Positions 1 through 7,308 of a DNA stretch of 43,578 nucleotides are shown here, in pieces. The first letter of the stretch is position 1. Each line of letters begins with the position of its first letter. Made by a program: the position numbers and the translations under genes. Origin of the DNA: Xenococcaceae cyanobacterium MO_188.B32 (lineage in GTDB: Bacteria > Cyanobacteriota > Cyanobacteriia > Cyanobacteriales > Xenococcaceae); the NCBI GenBank assembly GCA_030065635.1, contig JASJDJ010000047.1, forward strand, positions 1-43,578, given 5' to 3'. Under the pieces are notes generated by a model. It was not told where the DNA came from and ran no database searches. It was given only the letters and a program-made list of their open reading frames with translations.

Positions 1-1
1 T

Positions 2-847
2 AATGGCTCGGCTGCTGTGGGCAGTGTCGATTATTGGCTGAATAAGTTTGAAGAAGATTATTTCGCCAAGCGAGCGCGTACTCCCAAATCAGAAACTACT
101 TGGAAAGATTACAGTCGCATCTTTAAAAAGCTCGATCGCGCTGCGGATTTGAATGAAGATAGTTTGATGAAAGTGGTTCTTAGTACTCCTCCAGACAGCA
201 GGACTAGGCAGAAAGCTTGTATCTATCTAAAATCCCTAGCTCAGTTCGCCAAGATCGACTTCGACCCTTCTGACTATAAAGGAAATTATTCTCCCGAATC
301 TGTAGAATTAAGAGATATTCCTTCCGATGCCGAGATTCAACAATGGCGCGAGCGCATTCCTAATTCCCATGGCTGGCAATACGCCTTTGGTTTGATGGCT
401 GCTTATGGCTTGCGTAATTACGAGATTTTTCATATTGACTTTGACTCAATTAAAACTGCTCCAGGGCATCTGAGAATTGTCGAGAGTAAGCGCAATAAAA
501 AATCTGAAAGAATTATCTGGTGCTTGTACCCCGAATGGTGGGAGCAATGGGAATTAGGGAATATTTCCCAACCTTTTCCACAAGTTACAGGGAAAACCAA
601 TTCCGACCTGGGCGATCGCGTACTCAAAGCTTTCTTGCGCTATGGCTTTTCTCGCCCTTACAATCTACGCCATGCCTGGGCTATTCGTGCTATCAATTTT
701 ATCCCTCTAGAAATGGCAGCGCGAATGATGGATCATTCCGTTCGCGTTCATTCGCAGATTTACCAAAGATGGCTAAATCAAGAGCATTACCAAAAGATGT
801 ACGAGATTATGATGAGTCGGAGCGATCGACCTTTGCCCCCGCAGTAA
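2..847 (+). CDS. Tyrosine recombinase/phage integrase (5' partial)
   Basis: Site-specific recombinase of the tyrosine integrase family, expected to integrate or excise the phage or plasmid. The C-terminal catalytic half is clear: arginine I in AAYGLRNYEI (about residue 132 counting from the GTG at 17), a lysine-rich beta-hairpin (ESKRNKKSERI, about 157), the HxxR box in YNLRHAWAIR (about 218), a conserved histidine in MMDHSVRVHS and the nucleophile tyrosine in QIYQRW near the C-terminus. The N-terminal part (residues 5-90) looks like the helical SAM-like core-binding domain. The frame is open to the left edge, so the GTG at 17 need not be the start; the gene probably begins outside the window. 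It is the first gene of the integration/replication segment. The family is confident; the recombination target is unknown and no att site was identified. Confidence 0.85.
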   Translation, partial: NGSAAVGSVDYWLNKFEEDYFAKRARTPKSETTWKDYSRIFKKLDRAADLNEDSLMKVVLSTPPDSRTRQKACIYLKSLAQFAKIDFDPSDYKGNYSPESVELRDIPSDAEIQQWRERIPNSHGWQYAFGLMAAYGLRNYEIFHIDFDSIKTAPGHLRIVESKRNKKSERIIWCLYPEWWEQWELGNISQPFPQVTGKTNSDLGDRVLKAFLRYGFSRPYNLRHAWAIRAINFIPLEMAARMMDHSVRVHSQIYQRWLNQEHYQKMYEIMMSRSDRPLPPQ

Positions 848-900
848 CCTATAACCAGGTTTTATTTTACTTGACAAGAATTTTCTGATCGTACTAAAAA

Positions 901-933
901 GTTATAGGTTATAGGTTATAGGTTATAGGTTAA
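901..933. repeat. Heptamer tandem repeat (ataggtt)n
   Basis: About four to five head-to-tail copies of the 7-mer ATAGGTT lie between the integrase stop and the 3' end of the leftward 99-residue gene. It is the first of many heptamer arrays in this window and of the STRR kind. It occupies the convergent gap between the two genes. Confidence 0.85.
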
Positions 934-935
934 CG

Positions 936-1235
936 CTAGGCTCTTTTTTCTGGCTTTTCATTCAGCCTCTTTAAACAAGCCTGCTTATTGAAATAATAGT
1001 CAGCTTTACTACTAGTAGGCGCTCGACGATCCTGCACTTCCTGCCCAATCCTCAAGACTCCAGATTGAATCAAGCGATATAGCTGATTATTGTCTGTATA
1101 ACCCAAAAACTTCGTCATTGCTGAAGTTGGCAAGTATTCGATGTCGGGAGTCTTGGGGGCGTGACGACCCGACAGCATCTCTAGCAAAACTTCTACTACT
1201 ATCTGTTTGATCTCTTCCCTATCTTGCGCTTTCAT
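936..1235 (-). CDS. Small putative DNA-binding protein, excisionase-like position
   Basis: 99-residue protein of unknown function. The N-terminal 25 residues are a predicted amphipathic helix (KAQDREEIKQIVVEVLLEML). The segment YLPTSAMTKFLGYTDNNQLYRLIQSG (about 34-60) has the shape of a MerR/excisionase-type helix-turn-helix (substrate-recognition helix after LGYTDNNQL), followed by a charged wing-like stretch and YYFNKQACLKRL. It is convergent with the integrase, where phage excisionases or directionality factors are often found, but no specific family is recognisable. The ATG start is the only sensible one, with no Shine-Dalgarno visible. Alternatives are an MerR-like regulator or an arm of a toxin-antitoxin pair. 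Confidence 0.6.
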   Translation of the reverse strand: MKAQDREEIKQIVVEVLLEMLSGRHAPKTPDIEYLPTSAMTKFLGYTDNNQLYRLIQSGVLRIGQEVQDRRAPTSSKADYYFNKQACLKRLNEKPEKRA

Positions 1236-1412
1236 GTCAAAAGCTGTTTTGTGTTCTTTCGATTATACATTTTTTGATTGTACAGACTTTAAAAGTTCTA
1301 ATATCGTTTCTTTTAAAAAACAATTACAGATTTTCTGTTGCGCGAACCTTCTCAAAACTGTAAAGCAGTTAACAAAAGATAGAATACTCTTTAGGTTAAT
1401 TAGCAGTCCCAC

Positions 1413-1808
1413 ATGAGTGATATCAACAAGATTAAATTTATATTAAACATTATCAATATCCGCATAAAACCAAGAGCGAAGACAAGAAATAGAATAGACT
1501 GCTCGTTCGGTTCTGCGACAAGTCATGCCCCAGAAGCGCAACGAGCAAAATCTAATGAATCAAGCCCGCGTTCTCAATCTCTAGAAATGAAAAAATTTTT
1601 TACTGAGTGCAATTGGTTTTCAATGATAGATATAGTCGGCTTGCTAATCGATCGCTATGGATTGGTTAGCATTCTTCAAGCTTGCGAATATAACTTGGAA
1701 CAGAAGATTAATGGCGAGAGAGAACACCTTCGCCCGTGCCTACTTCAATTGCAGCAAACGCGAGTTAATATAGCTCAGTCGATCGCCGAAGAAGAAAACA
1801 GCCTGTAA
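1413..1808 (+). CDS. Hypothetical protein, start uncertain
   Basis: 131 residues from the ATG at 1413. I do not recognise it. Residues 1-58 are basic, low in structure and rich in R/K/S. Residues 59-131 (from the internal ATG at 1587, MKKFFTECNW) look like a compact alpha-helical protein (DIVGLLIDRYGLVSILQACEYNLEQ). An imperfect inverted repeat (TGCTCGTT at about 1500 and AACGAGCA at about 1537) lies in the first part, so the upstream third may be a repeat that happens to stay open, and the real start may be 1587 (73 residues). It ends immediately before the convergent XRE gene. The C-terminal portion could be a small phage or plasmid accessory protein. Confidence 0.5.
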   Translation: MSDINKIKFILNIINIRIKPRAKTRNRIDCSFGSATSHAPEAQRAKSNESSPRSQSLEMKKFFTECNWFSMIDIVGLLIDRYGLVSILQACEYNLEQKINGEREHLRPCLLQLQQTRVNIAQSIAEEENSL

Positions 1809-2204
1809 CTACTTCTTACTTCTTACTTCTTGCTTCTCACTTTCTTCTAGCTCCTCCAGGCGATCGGCGATCGCCTGGCAGACTCTACTTAAATCGTGAA
1901 GGTTATCAATCTCGCCTATCCCAATCTCTACAAGGGAAGAGGAGAGCGGACGGTCTTCAAGCCCGTCTTTTTCATCGTATAGATAGGCAATAAACTCGCC
2001 CATGCTGACATTGAAAATATTTAGGGCTAAAACTCTGAGGGTCTTCAGTTCTGGCTCATCGTTGTAAAATCCCGACACTAACTTGTTGACCGTCGAACTC
2101 GAAGGAAGTTTGGCAAGGGCTGCGAATTCTCTCTGGCTTAGCCCTAAACTGGCAATCTTATCTTTGACCAAGGTAGCCAATTTTTTTTTATTAAATTCCT
2201 TCAT
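1809..2204 (-). CDS. XRE-family helix-turn-helix transcriptional regulator
   Basis: 131-residue regulator. The HTH of the lambda-repressor/XRE fold spans residues about 8-62: KIASLGLSQREFAALAKLPSSSTVNKLVSGF, then the family-typical fifth helix LKTLRVLALNIFNVSMGEFIAYL. The remainder (about 75-131) is an acidic, coiled-coil-prone tail ending in EELEESEKQEVRSKK and lacks a LexA-type autocleavage domain. I use the ATG at 2204; the upstream TTG would add seven residues (SCCLTKM-like) with no family support. It is divergent from the zinc-ribbon and replication genes. Repeats in the intervening DNA (2271-2322) are candidate operators, so it may be the phage or plasmid repressor. Confidence 0.8.
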   Translation of the reverse strand: MKEFNKKKLATLVKDKIASLGLSQREFAALAKLPSSSTVNKLVSGFYNDEPELKTLRVLALNIFNVSMGEFIAYLYDEKDGLEDRPLSSSLVEIGIGEIDNLHDLSRVCQAIADRLEELEESEKQEVRSKK

Positions 2205-2270
2205 TTTCGTCAAGCAACAAGACAACCCTTACTATACCTGCTCGTGCCTACCAATCTTTTAAAAAAGCTT

Positions 2271-2322
2271 CGATCGAATGTAGAATAGTTTGTTAATCGA
2301 TCGTACAATAGTTTATCGATCG
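2271..2322. promoter_or_regulatory. Candidate operator repeats between XRE gene and rightward genes
   Basis: Two similar units sit in the divergent intergenic region: GAATAGTTTGTTAATCGATCG (2283-2303) and CAATAGTTTATCGATCG (2306-2322), preceded by CGATCGAATG. The phased ATAGTTT...ATCGATCG pattern next to an XRE repressor gene is what one expects of operator sites. CGATCG is also common genome-wide as part of HIP1, so only the ATAGTTT portion is informative. Confidence 0.4.
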
Positions 2323-2344
2323 CTAAATGATTTTTTAAAGAAAC

Positions 2345-2509
2345 ATGAAATGCAAAGATAATTATGGCAAATGCTCCTATTGCGCTCGGAAGCTCCTCAT
2401 CCCTGGACTCGAGAGATATCTTTGTTCCAATTGTGGTTCGGAACGAACTGGCGTTAAACGCCAGGGAACCTGCCACTTCAATTCCAACCATCCCCCTTGG
2501 AAAAGCTAA
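2345..2509 (+). CDS. 54-residue zinc-ribbon miniprotein
   Basis: Small open frame that starts at ATG 2345 and stops at TAA 2507-2509. It contains MKCKDNYGKCSYCARKL...YLCSNCGSERTG and a further C/H pair (GTCHFNSNHP). The CSYC and CSNC pairs are spaced like a rubredoxin/zinc-ribbon knuckle, so it probably binds zinc. The function is unknown; similar phage miniproteins act as transcription or replication accessory factors. It lies downstream of the candidate operators and upstream of the replication gene. A second zinc-ribbon miniprotein with a similar layout is encoded at 39113-39307. Confidence 0.6.
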   Translation: MKCKDNYGKCSYCARKLLIPGLERYLCSNCGSERTGVKRQGTCHFNSNHPPWKS

Positions 2510-2616
2510 AAGGTTTCACCGCTCCACCAGCGAAACCCTCTAAGTGTTTTTGCGTAAGCTTTTTGCTCTACTTCGATAAAGCCCGAGCATCTATCGTCGA
2601 ATACACAACAGATACA

Positions 2617-2658
2617 AGCAAGTCTTTACGCTAAAGACGTAAAGGCTTTTGACTTGCT
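2617..2658. other. Imperfect hairpin in the 251-bp gap before the replication gene
   Basis: The gap 2510-2760 has no convincing gene. It holds an inverted repeat: AGCAAGTCTTTACG (2617-2630) pairs with CGTAAAG...GACTTGCT (2638-2658), with CTAAAGA as loop and six extra bases on the right arm. It could be a regulatory hairpin, leader structure or part of an origin. There is no T-run, so an intrinsic terminator is unlikely. Confidence 0.4.
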
Positions 2659-2760
2659 CCTACTTATCCAGACAAGAACAACAAATGCTGAAAACTTGCC
2701 CTGATAGCAGAAAAAAAGATCCGTAAAATTACGTACCAATCAACACAATTTAATAGTACT

Positions 2761-4662
2761 ATGAAAAATCCAAATCCACAACTCAATTATACCCTAGATA
2801 TCGATACACCTGTATTGCAAATCCCCGAAATCGAGACTAAATTCGGGATTCAAGTCTACTCCAATTCTTTACTAATTCTCCTCGAAGATATCAACCAAGT
2901 CAGGATTGTCCAGCAACTCCACTTCTGGCTCACTCAAAAGCATGGTGTTGTTCTAGATGGCGTTCGTTGGATTTGGAAGCCAATTCGTGAATGGATTGAA
3001 GAATCTTTGCCCGATCTCTCTTCTTGGGTTCTGCGAGGCGCGATCGCTTCTTTGGTCGAAAAAGGGATTCTTATTCGCGAACAGATTTACCAGAAACACC
3101 ACGGGCATAATTACAGTCCCAGCAATCGCACCTACTATTACTCGATCGACTACGAAAAATTACAACAACTGATTTGTCAAAAACTACAACAACTTGGTTT
3201 GTCAAAAACTGCAAAAACTGATTTGTCAAAAACTGCAAAAACTGATTTGTTAGAAACTGCAACAACCCGTTTTGTGGACTGTCACAAAACAAGACAAAAT
3301 CAACTTCAATATAAACAAACAAATATATATAAAAATGCCAGTACGGATGTTCTTGAAGTCGAAGAAGAAGAGCGACCCTGGCGAGGTTTCCTCGCCAAAG
3401 GAACGCGCGAAGAAAGCCTTCAAAGTTTATCGCCTCAATCCTCAAATAAGAATAATTCTTCTCCTGCCAATAAAGCCGATCCTGAAGATAAATCTTCCGT
3501 GACTGAAATACAAGATAATACAGAGCGACGGACAACTGATGAAGTAGAAAGTAGGAAGTACGAAGTGCGGAATGCACCCCCGCATGCTGCCTTGAGTTCA
3601 ACTCAAGGCAGGTCGGGGGTAGGAAGTGAAGACGAAGCTGCGCTTCCGTTAGCTACCGAAGGTAGCGATGGAAAACTTTCTACTTCCTACTCTCTACTTT
3701 CTACTTCAAGGAAATATGACCCCGCATTAGGTATAGTTGCGCCTTCCTCGCGGAGAGAGAAGATCCAAGATTGGACATGGCAGTGGTTGCCCGATGGTGC
3801 ATGGGCGATCGATGGGAAATTAGATTCTGCATTTCATACTTGGCTGGCGCAAAAATGGCAGACCGAACATGGGGGAGATATTTATAAGCACAAAGCTAAT
3901 GTACTGCGGCATTTTAAGAAAGACCCTGCTAATATTCCCATTTACTGGTTATCGTACCAGGAAGAAACCAAGCACAGATATGATAATGCAGCTACCAGAA
4001 TGGCGAATGGTGTCGCAATAAAACCAGAAGAACAGAAATTATTAGTGGCGCGATCGAGAGCTATTACCGAACAGTTACCAGAGGAGATTAATCCAGTGAG
4101 TAAACCAGTTCGCTTAATTAGTCATGATGGTAATGGTGCATTAATTAAGGGTCATGATGGTAATGGTCATGATGGCAATAGTCATGATGGTAGTGGTGCA
4201 TTAATCAACGGTCATGATGGTAATGGTGCATTAATCAATGGTCATGATGGTAATGGTCATGATGGTAATGGTGCATTAATCAATGGTCATGATGGTAATA
4301 GTCATGATGATAATGATGCATTAATTAATGGCGATACATGTAATGCCCCAGAAGGAGCAGAGGCAGCAGAAGCCTACAAGCTATATCAACCAGAGAAAAT
4401 AGATCGCCCCGTCGATAAGAAGTTTTTGTTCGAGAAGTTAAGGAACTTATCCACTAAGTTTAGTTTTCCCGAAGCTGCTAAGCGCAAACCGCACAAGGAA
4501 AAAACGGACTTTGAAACCTTGTCGATCGCTCAAATAAATGAGTTGATTGCCAGCGATCCGATCTTGGCTAAAGGTTGGTTGCCTCAGCTTAAAAAGAGCG
4601 CTCGAGTTGAGGTCGTGCTGAATGATGCGGGGGAACTGCTCTATGTGGAAGAACCCTTTTAG
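2761..4662 (+). CDS. Replication initiator/replisome-organizer-like protein with internal repeats
   Basis: 633-residue protein with a winged-helix N-terminus typical of phage and plasmid replication initiators. Residues about 30-125 read YSNSLLILLEDINQVRIVQQLHFWL, then RWIWKPIREWIEESLPDLSSWVLRGAIASLVEKGILIRE (recognition helix and wing) and RTYYYSIDYEKL. Residues 145-170 repeat LSKTAKTD. Residues 180-330 are polar and low-complexity and include a heptamer-derived insertion (3541-3707). Residues 335-425 form a second folded region (WQWLPDGAWAIDGKLDSAFHTWLAQKW). Residues about 454-523 are HDGNG/ALING pentapeptides encoded by 15-bp DNA repeats. The C-terminus (AKGWLPQLKKSARVEVVLNDAGEL) is folded. 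By analogy with lambda O, the repeats may be the origin. The call as an initiator is inference from the N-terminal fold and neighbourhood. Confidence 0.65.
   Translation: MKNPNPQLNYTLDIDTPVLQIPEIETKFGIQVYSNSLLILLEDINQVRIVQQLHFWLTQKHGVVLDGVRWIWKPIREWIEESLPDLSSWVLRGAIASLVEKGILIREQIYQKHHGHNYSPSNRTYYYSIDYEKLQQLICQKLQQLGLSKTAKTDLSKTAKTDLLETATTRFVDCHKTRQNQLQYKQTNIYKNASTDVLEVEEEERPWRGFLAKGTREESLQSLSPQSSNKNNSSPANKADPEDKSSVTEIQDNTERRTTDEVESRKYEVRNAPPHAALSSTQGRSGVGSEDEAALPLATEGSDGKLSTSYSLLSTSRKYDPALGIVAPSSRREKIQDWTWQWLPDGAWAIDGKLDSAFHTWLAQKWQTEHGGDIYKHKANVLRHFKKDPANIPIYWLSYQEETKHRYDNAATRMANGVAIKPEEQKLLVARSRAITEQLPEEINPVSKPVRLISHDGNGALIKGHDGNGHDGNSHDGSGALINGHDGNGALINGHDGNGHDGNGALINGHDGNSHDDNDALINGDTCNAPEGAEAAEAYKLYQPEKIDRPVDKKFLFEKLRNLSTKFSFPEAAKRKPHKEKTDFETLSIAQINELIASDPILAKGWLPQLKKSARVEVVLNDAGELLYVEEPF
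3541..3707. repeat. Inverted heptamer-array element inserted in frame in the replication gene
   Basis: The left arm, GAAGTAGAAAGTAGGAAGTA (3541-3560), is matched by an inverted right arm at 3681-3707 that has one extra 7-bp unit (TCTCTAC). Inside are two further palindromes: CCTTGAGTT/AACTCAAGG around 3591-3609, and GCTACC/GGTAGC around 3652-3666. The whole block translates as low-complexity residues such as EVESRKYEVR and STSYSLLSTS. Its structure matches the paired heptamer hairpins found between genes elsewhere in the window, so it is best read as an insertion tolerated by the linker. Confidence 0.65.
4121..4330. repeat. Iteron-like 15-bp repeats inside the replication gene
   Basis: Nine copies of GTCATGATGGTAATG (few mismatches) start at 4121, 4151, 4166, 4181, 4211, 4241, 4256, 4286 and 4301, all at multiples of 15 bp. 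They are interspersed with a second 15-mer, GTGCATTAATCAATG and variants. Each unit is five codons, so they translate as HDGNG and ALING pentads. Regular direct repeats inside a replication gene are a classic place for a phage origin, but repeat slippage of a linker is the alternative. Confidence 0.8.
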
Positions 4663-4695
4663 TAATTACGAATTACTAATTACGAATTACTAATT
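4663..4695. repeat. Heptamer tandem repeat (attacta/attacga)
   Basis: Alternating ATTACGA and ATTACTA heptamers lie directly after the replication gene stop codon. The same unit family recurs at 22734-22764, 36849-36884 and, inside a gene, at 28824-28850. Confidence 0.85.
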
Positions 4696-4775
4696 AAAAA
4701 AATCCCACCAAACCGTTCGGGAGGGACTTGTAGCACTTTTGTCAAGAATTGAAAACTTAATCTAATTTTACCATC

Positions 4776-6179
4776 ATGCCAAAGCAATCTACTCAAACAC
4801 CCGAAAAACACGCCTTCACCGCAGGAGACTATGTTAGGAATGGCAGTTCTCGCCCAGGATTAATTCTCGAGCTAGTTGAATTGAAACCAGGCTATCCTAA
4901 AGCCTGGGTGCGATGGGAGGGGGGGCAGTTCCCTGTAGCTGAAGACCCTAAAGACTTGAAGATTATAGAACCTTGGGCTTTAGACTGGCGATGGAATAAA
5001 GAAAATCAATTAGTGCGACTGCACGACAATAAGAAGTGTCACGACCTAGAGTTTATCGTGCGCGAGCTGGAACTTGCTTTCAAACGGTTAGCACAAGCTC
5101 GCTCGAGGAAAGACCCAGAAGATATCAAGGATAAGCAGGAAAAAATTGCTCATCTTAAAGACAGGAAAGCCAAGGCGATCGTTATAGATGAACAATTCCA
5201 GTCTTTAATCCCTCCTCTATCTGCTGAGGAGAAAAGTCAGCTAGAGGAGAACTTGAAAGAAAATGGTTGCCGTGACCCCATCGTTGTCTGGGGCAATATT
5301 TTAATTGATGGGCATAACCGCTTTGACTTGTGCAAAAAAAATAAACTGGATTTTCAGATTGAGTTTGTTGAATGTGTCGATCGCTCCTACGCTCATGATT
5401 GGATAATTAAGAATCAGCTTGGCAGGAGGAATCTTTCACCCGAATGGATGGCAAACTTAAGAGGACAAATGTATATTTCAACCAAATCTACCCACGGTGG
5501 CGATAGGAAAAGTAAGCCAAAAACTGAAAATTCAAGTGGTAACTCTTACCACTTGAACGAGAACATGGGTGCTGAAAAATCAAGTGGTAAGACAGCCAAA
5601 GAAGTAGCTACCCAGTGTGGAGTCACGGAAAAAACTATTAGGAACGATGCTAAATTTGCCGAGGCGATCGACAAAATTTGTCATCATTTCGGGCAGGAGT
5701 GGCGCTCCGTAATAATAGACAGCAAGTTAACCAAGACTCAAACCAAAGAGATAGCCAAACACGTAGAGAAGGAGGAGTGCTACGAGATTATCGAGTCTCT
5801 TTTGGACCACGTATATCATAAAGACCGCTCCGAATATCAAAGGGATTACAAAACGCTGCTGTCAATGGTTAGTCCTAAACAGTTCGAGCAAGGACAGTTA
5901 GTAAAGCTTCAATTTACTCACAAATCTGGACTCACCGAGGTGCAGAAGCATTGCGAGCGCGAGTTCGGCATAATTGTTGAGGTACTGGAACACAGTTACA
6001 AAGTTAAGCTCCTGAAAGACAGAGAGCTACAGGTCAAAGCAGAGGATTTACAAGGCGTTCCCGTTGTGACTTACTGTGTCAACTTTAGTGCTGAAGAGTT
6101 TGAGAAGTTATGCGATCGCTTTGGCAGTGCGGGAGAGATTGAAGAGGAGATCAAAAATTTGTTGCTGGAATGCGATTAG
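4776..6179 (+). CDS. ParB/Spo0J-like nuclease-domain protein with HTH
   Basis: 467 residues. An N-terminal beta-rich region (about 12-65, AGDYVRNGSSRPGLILELVE...AWVRWEGG) is followed by a charged coiled-coil linker (about 85-135). The ParB N-terminal/sulfiredoxin-like fold spans about 143-215: SAEEKSQLEENLKENGCRDPIVVWG, then the signature LIDGHNRFDLC. A C-terminal HTH follows at about 274-300 (TAKEVATQCGVTEKTIRNDAKFAEAI). The last 90 residues contain a second KOW/Tudor-like barrel (QFEQGQLVKLQFTH...EFGIIVEV...YKVKLL), resembling the N-terminal barrel. ParB-like proteins of this type act in plasmid or phage partition or transcription control; no ParA gene is in the window, so partition is unproven. 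It sits between the replication gene and the kinase. No Shine-Dalgarno precedes the ATG. Confidence 0.75.
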   Translation: MPKQSTQTPEKHAFTAGDYVRNGSSRPGLILELVELKPGYPKAWVRWEGGQFPVAEDPKDLKIIEPWALDWRWNKENQLVRLHDNKKCHDLEFIVRELELAFKRLAQARSRKDPEDIKDKQEKIAHLKDRKAKAIVIDEQFQSLIPPLSAEEKSQLEENLKENGCRDPIVVWGNILIDGHNRFDLCKKNKLDFQIEFVECVDRSYAHDWIIKNQLGRRNLSPEWMANLRGQMYISTKSTHGGDRKSKPKTENSSGNSYHLNENMGAEKSSGKTAKEVATQCGVTEKTIRNDAKFAEAIDKICHHFGQEWRSVIIDSKLTKTQTKEIAKHVEKEECYEIIESLLDHVYHKDRSEYQRDYKTLLSMVSPKQFEQGQLVKLQFTHKSGLTEVQKHCEREFGIIVEVLEHSYKVKLLKDRELQVKAEDLQGVPVVTYCVNFSAEEFEKLCDRFGSAGEIEEEIKNLLLECD

Positions 6180-6190
6180 CAAAAAATCAT

Positions 6191-6211
6191 CCCACCCCTA
6201 AAGGTGGTGGG
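6191..6211 (+). other. GC-rich hairpin after parB-like gene (terminator or IS605-type end relic)
   Basis: CCCACC (6191-6196) pairs with GGTGGG (6206-6211) around CCTAAAGGT and is followed by CTTTC. It lies 12 bp after the ParB-like stop codon. There is no long T-run. The GTGGGCTTTC trailer resembles the right-end hairpin of the intact IS200/IS605 element of this window (GTGGGCTTC at 41782-41790), so it may be a solo transposon end that now works as a terminator. The remainder of 6180-6374 shows nothing else. Confidence 0.45.
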
Positions 6212-6374
6212 CTTTCAACTGCGTTATTTCTGTAATGCTGAAAATTTTTGAAAATTTGTATTGTGCTGGAAAGCTATCTAATCAAACACGTATGAAGCGA
6301 TTTATCAAAGGATTTCAATTCGTAAACAAAAATCAGTGATCTATGCTTGAAAAACTGTGTTCTTGGAAGGCAAT

Positions 6375-6905
6375 ATGTTTGTAGTATTTAAAGGTGCAGA
6401 CGGTTCGGGAAAATCAACTCATGCCAAGCTTTTAGCTGAGTGGTTGTTGGCACAAAAATATGAGGTCAAGCTTACCTCAGAACCCAATAATTCTCGTTTG
6501 GGTTGGGCAATTCGCGATTTGATTGAAGACGAGAACGAATGGAAAACGCCAGAATATCTTACCTGCCTTTTTACTGCTAATCGTCATCAACATTACCATG
6601 CCCCCAATGGCATCAAACAGGCTTTAAATGCAGGAAAAACAGTTGTCTGCGATCGCTTTGTTTTGTCAAGTTATGTTTATCAGTTTGACTGTTTGTATCT
6701 GGTCAAACAGATGAATTGCAATTTCCCCACCCCCGATCTTCTTATTTATTTAGAGAGGGGAAATAAGTCAGAGGAAATGCAAATCTTGGCGAATAGGTAC
6801 AGACATTTTATTAATAGTCCAGAATCGACTTCTTTATTTAAAAATAAATTTTGTTTTGGCAATATAGAGTCCTGGAGTGTTGAAGAATTTGTAACTGCTC
6901 AATAA
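6375..6905 (+). CDS. tmk: Thymidylate kinase (dTMP kinase) homologue
   Basis: 176 residues from the ATG at 6375, which has a well-placed Shine-Dalgarno-like GGAAGG four bases upstream; the GTG at 6357 is less likely. The Walker A/P-loop GADGSGKST is at residues 7-15. The DR(Y/F)xxSS motif of nucleotide kinases follows at about 95-101 (VCDRFVLSSYVYQ), then the LIYLE strand at about 126-130. The family phosphorylates dTMP to dTDP using ATP in the cytoplasm. The protein is shorter than cellular Tmk (about 200-210 residues). Its lid region (ERGNKSEEMQILANRYRHF) lacks the usual clustered arginines, so specificity may be altered. Phages often carry such kinases to raise dNTP supply. Confidence 0.8.
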   Translation: MFVVFKGADGSGKSTHAKLLAEWLLAQKYEVKLTSEPNNSRLGWAIRDLIEDENEWKTPEYLTCLFTANRHQHYHAPNGIKQALNAGKTVVCDRFVLSSYVYQFDCLYLVKQMNCNFPTPDLLIYLERGNKSEEMQILANRYRHFINSPESTSLFKNKFCFGNIESWSVEEFVTAQ

Positions 6906-6975
6906 CCGCTGGGGGCGATCGCGATCGAAAGAGCGCGGGTTGCTTCAACGACTCTCTATCTGCTTTAATATCAGA

Positions 6976-7183
6976 ATGACACTTGACAAGCTCCCGATAG
7001 AGATTCCAGAGGTAGAACGTACACCCTTGGTGAATTGGTTGTTGAACAAGCGTCGCCGAGCAGCAACAGATAATTGAAAAGCAACAGGAAACAATTGCCA
7101 AGCTAGAAAAAAAAGTTAGTGGTCTCGACGAAGAACTCAAAGCAGCCAAGAAATTAAAGAGCAAACCGAAAATTAGACCCAGC
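6976..7183 (+). pseudogene. Transposase N-terminal fragment, frameshifted and truncated
   Basis: The ATG at 6976 begins TLDKLPIEIPEVERTPLVNWLLNK, and the frame then runs to a stop. Skipping one base near 7050 restores VAEQQQIIEKQQETIAKL, a leucine-zipper/coiled coil, then LDEELKAAKKLKSKPKIRPS, where similarity ends at the Tn7-like end (7184). This is the N-terminal coiled-coil region of a cyanobacterial IS66-like transposase, with the catalytic part absent. The broken frame and abrupt truncation show a dead relic into which the element at 7184 inserted. Confidence 0.65.
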
Positions 7184-7266
7184 TGTACAGTGACTAATTG
7201 TTTGTCATTGGAGACAGATTGCTGTCATTGAGACTAATTGTTTGTCGCCGAGACAAATTATTGTCT
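7184..7266 (+). mobile_element. Solo terminal end resembling Tn7-like/CAST transposons
   Basis: The segment starts with TGTACAGTGAC and continues with spaced imperfect repeats of the type GAC-AATT-GTC: GTGACTAATTGTTTGTC (7190-), GAGACAGATTGCTGTC, GAGACTAATTGTTTGTC and AGACAAATTATTGTCT. The TGTACA terminus and serial GACAnATTnnnTGTC sites are the hallmark of the TnsB-bound ends of cyanobacterial Tn7-like/Tn5053-like elements, including CRISPR-associated type V-K transposons. Orientation puts the element body to the right, but no tnsB, tnsC, tniQ or cas gene and no opposite TGTACA end follows; an ISAs1 element begins 42 bp later. Confidence 0.7.
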
Positions 7267-7308
7267 TTAAAGTAGCGATCGCTGTAGTACATATACACCA
7301 CTTATTGC

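Noticed and set aside
901-933. Attachment site core next to the integrase
   Set aside because: It is a heptamer tandem repeat like many others in the window, with no second copy and no tRNA gene nearby.
1277-1284. Second TGTACA-type transposon end
   Set aside because: TTGTACAG near 1278 lacks the spaced GAC-ATT-GTC repeats that define the end at 7184.
2210-2491. 93-codon minus-strand frame
   Set aside because: It overlaps the zinc-ribbon miniprotein antisense and the operator region; the plus-strand product with paired cysteines is more convincing.
3071-3601. 176-codon minus-strand frame inside the replication gene
   Set aside because: It is an antisense shadow produced by the LSKTAKTD repeats of the replication gene (FLTNQFLQ repeats).
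4121-4330. CRISPR array
   Set aside because: The units are 15 bp, contiguous and in frame, with no unique spacers of about 30-40 bp and no cas gene.
6191-6211. Confident rho-independent terminator
   Set aside because: The stem is good, but the following sequence is CTTTCAAC without a T-run; recorded as a hairpin of uncertain role.
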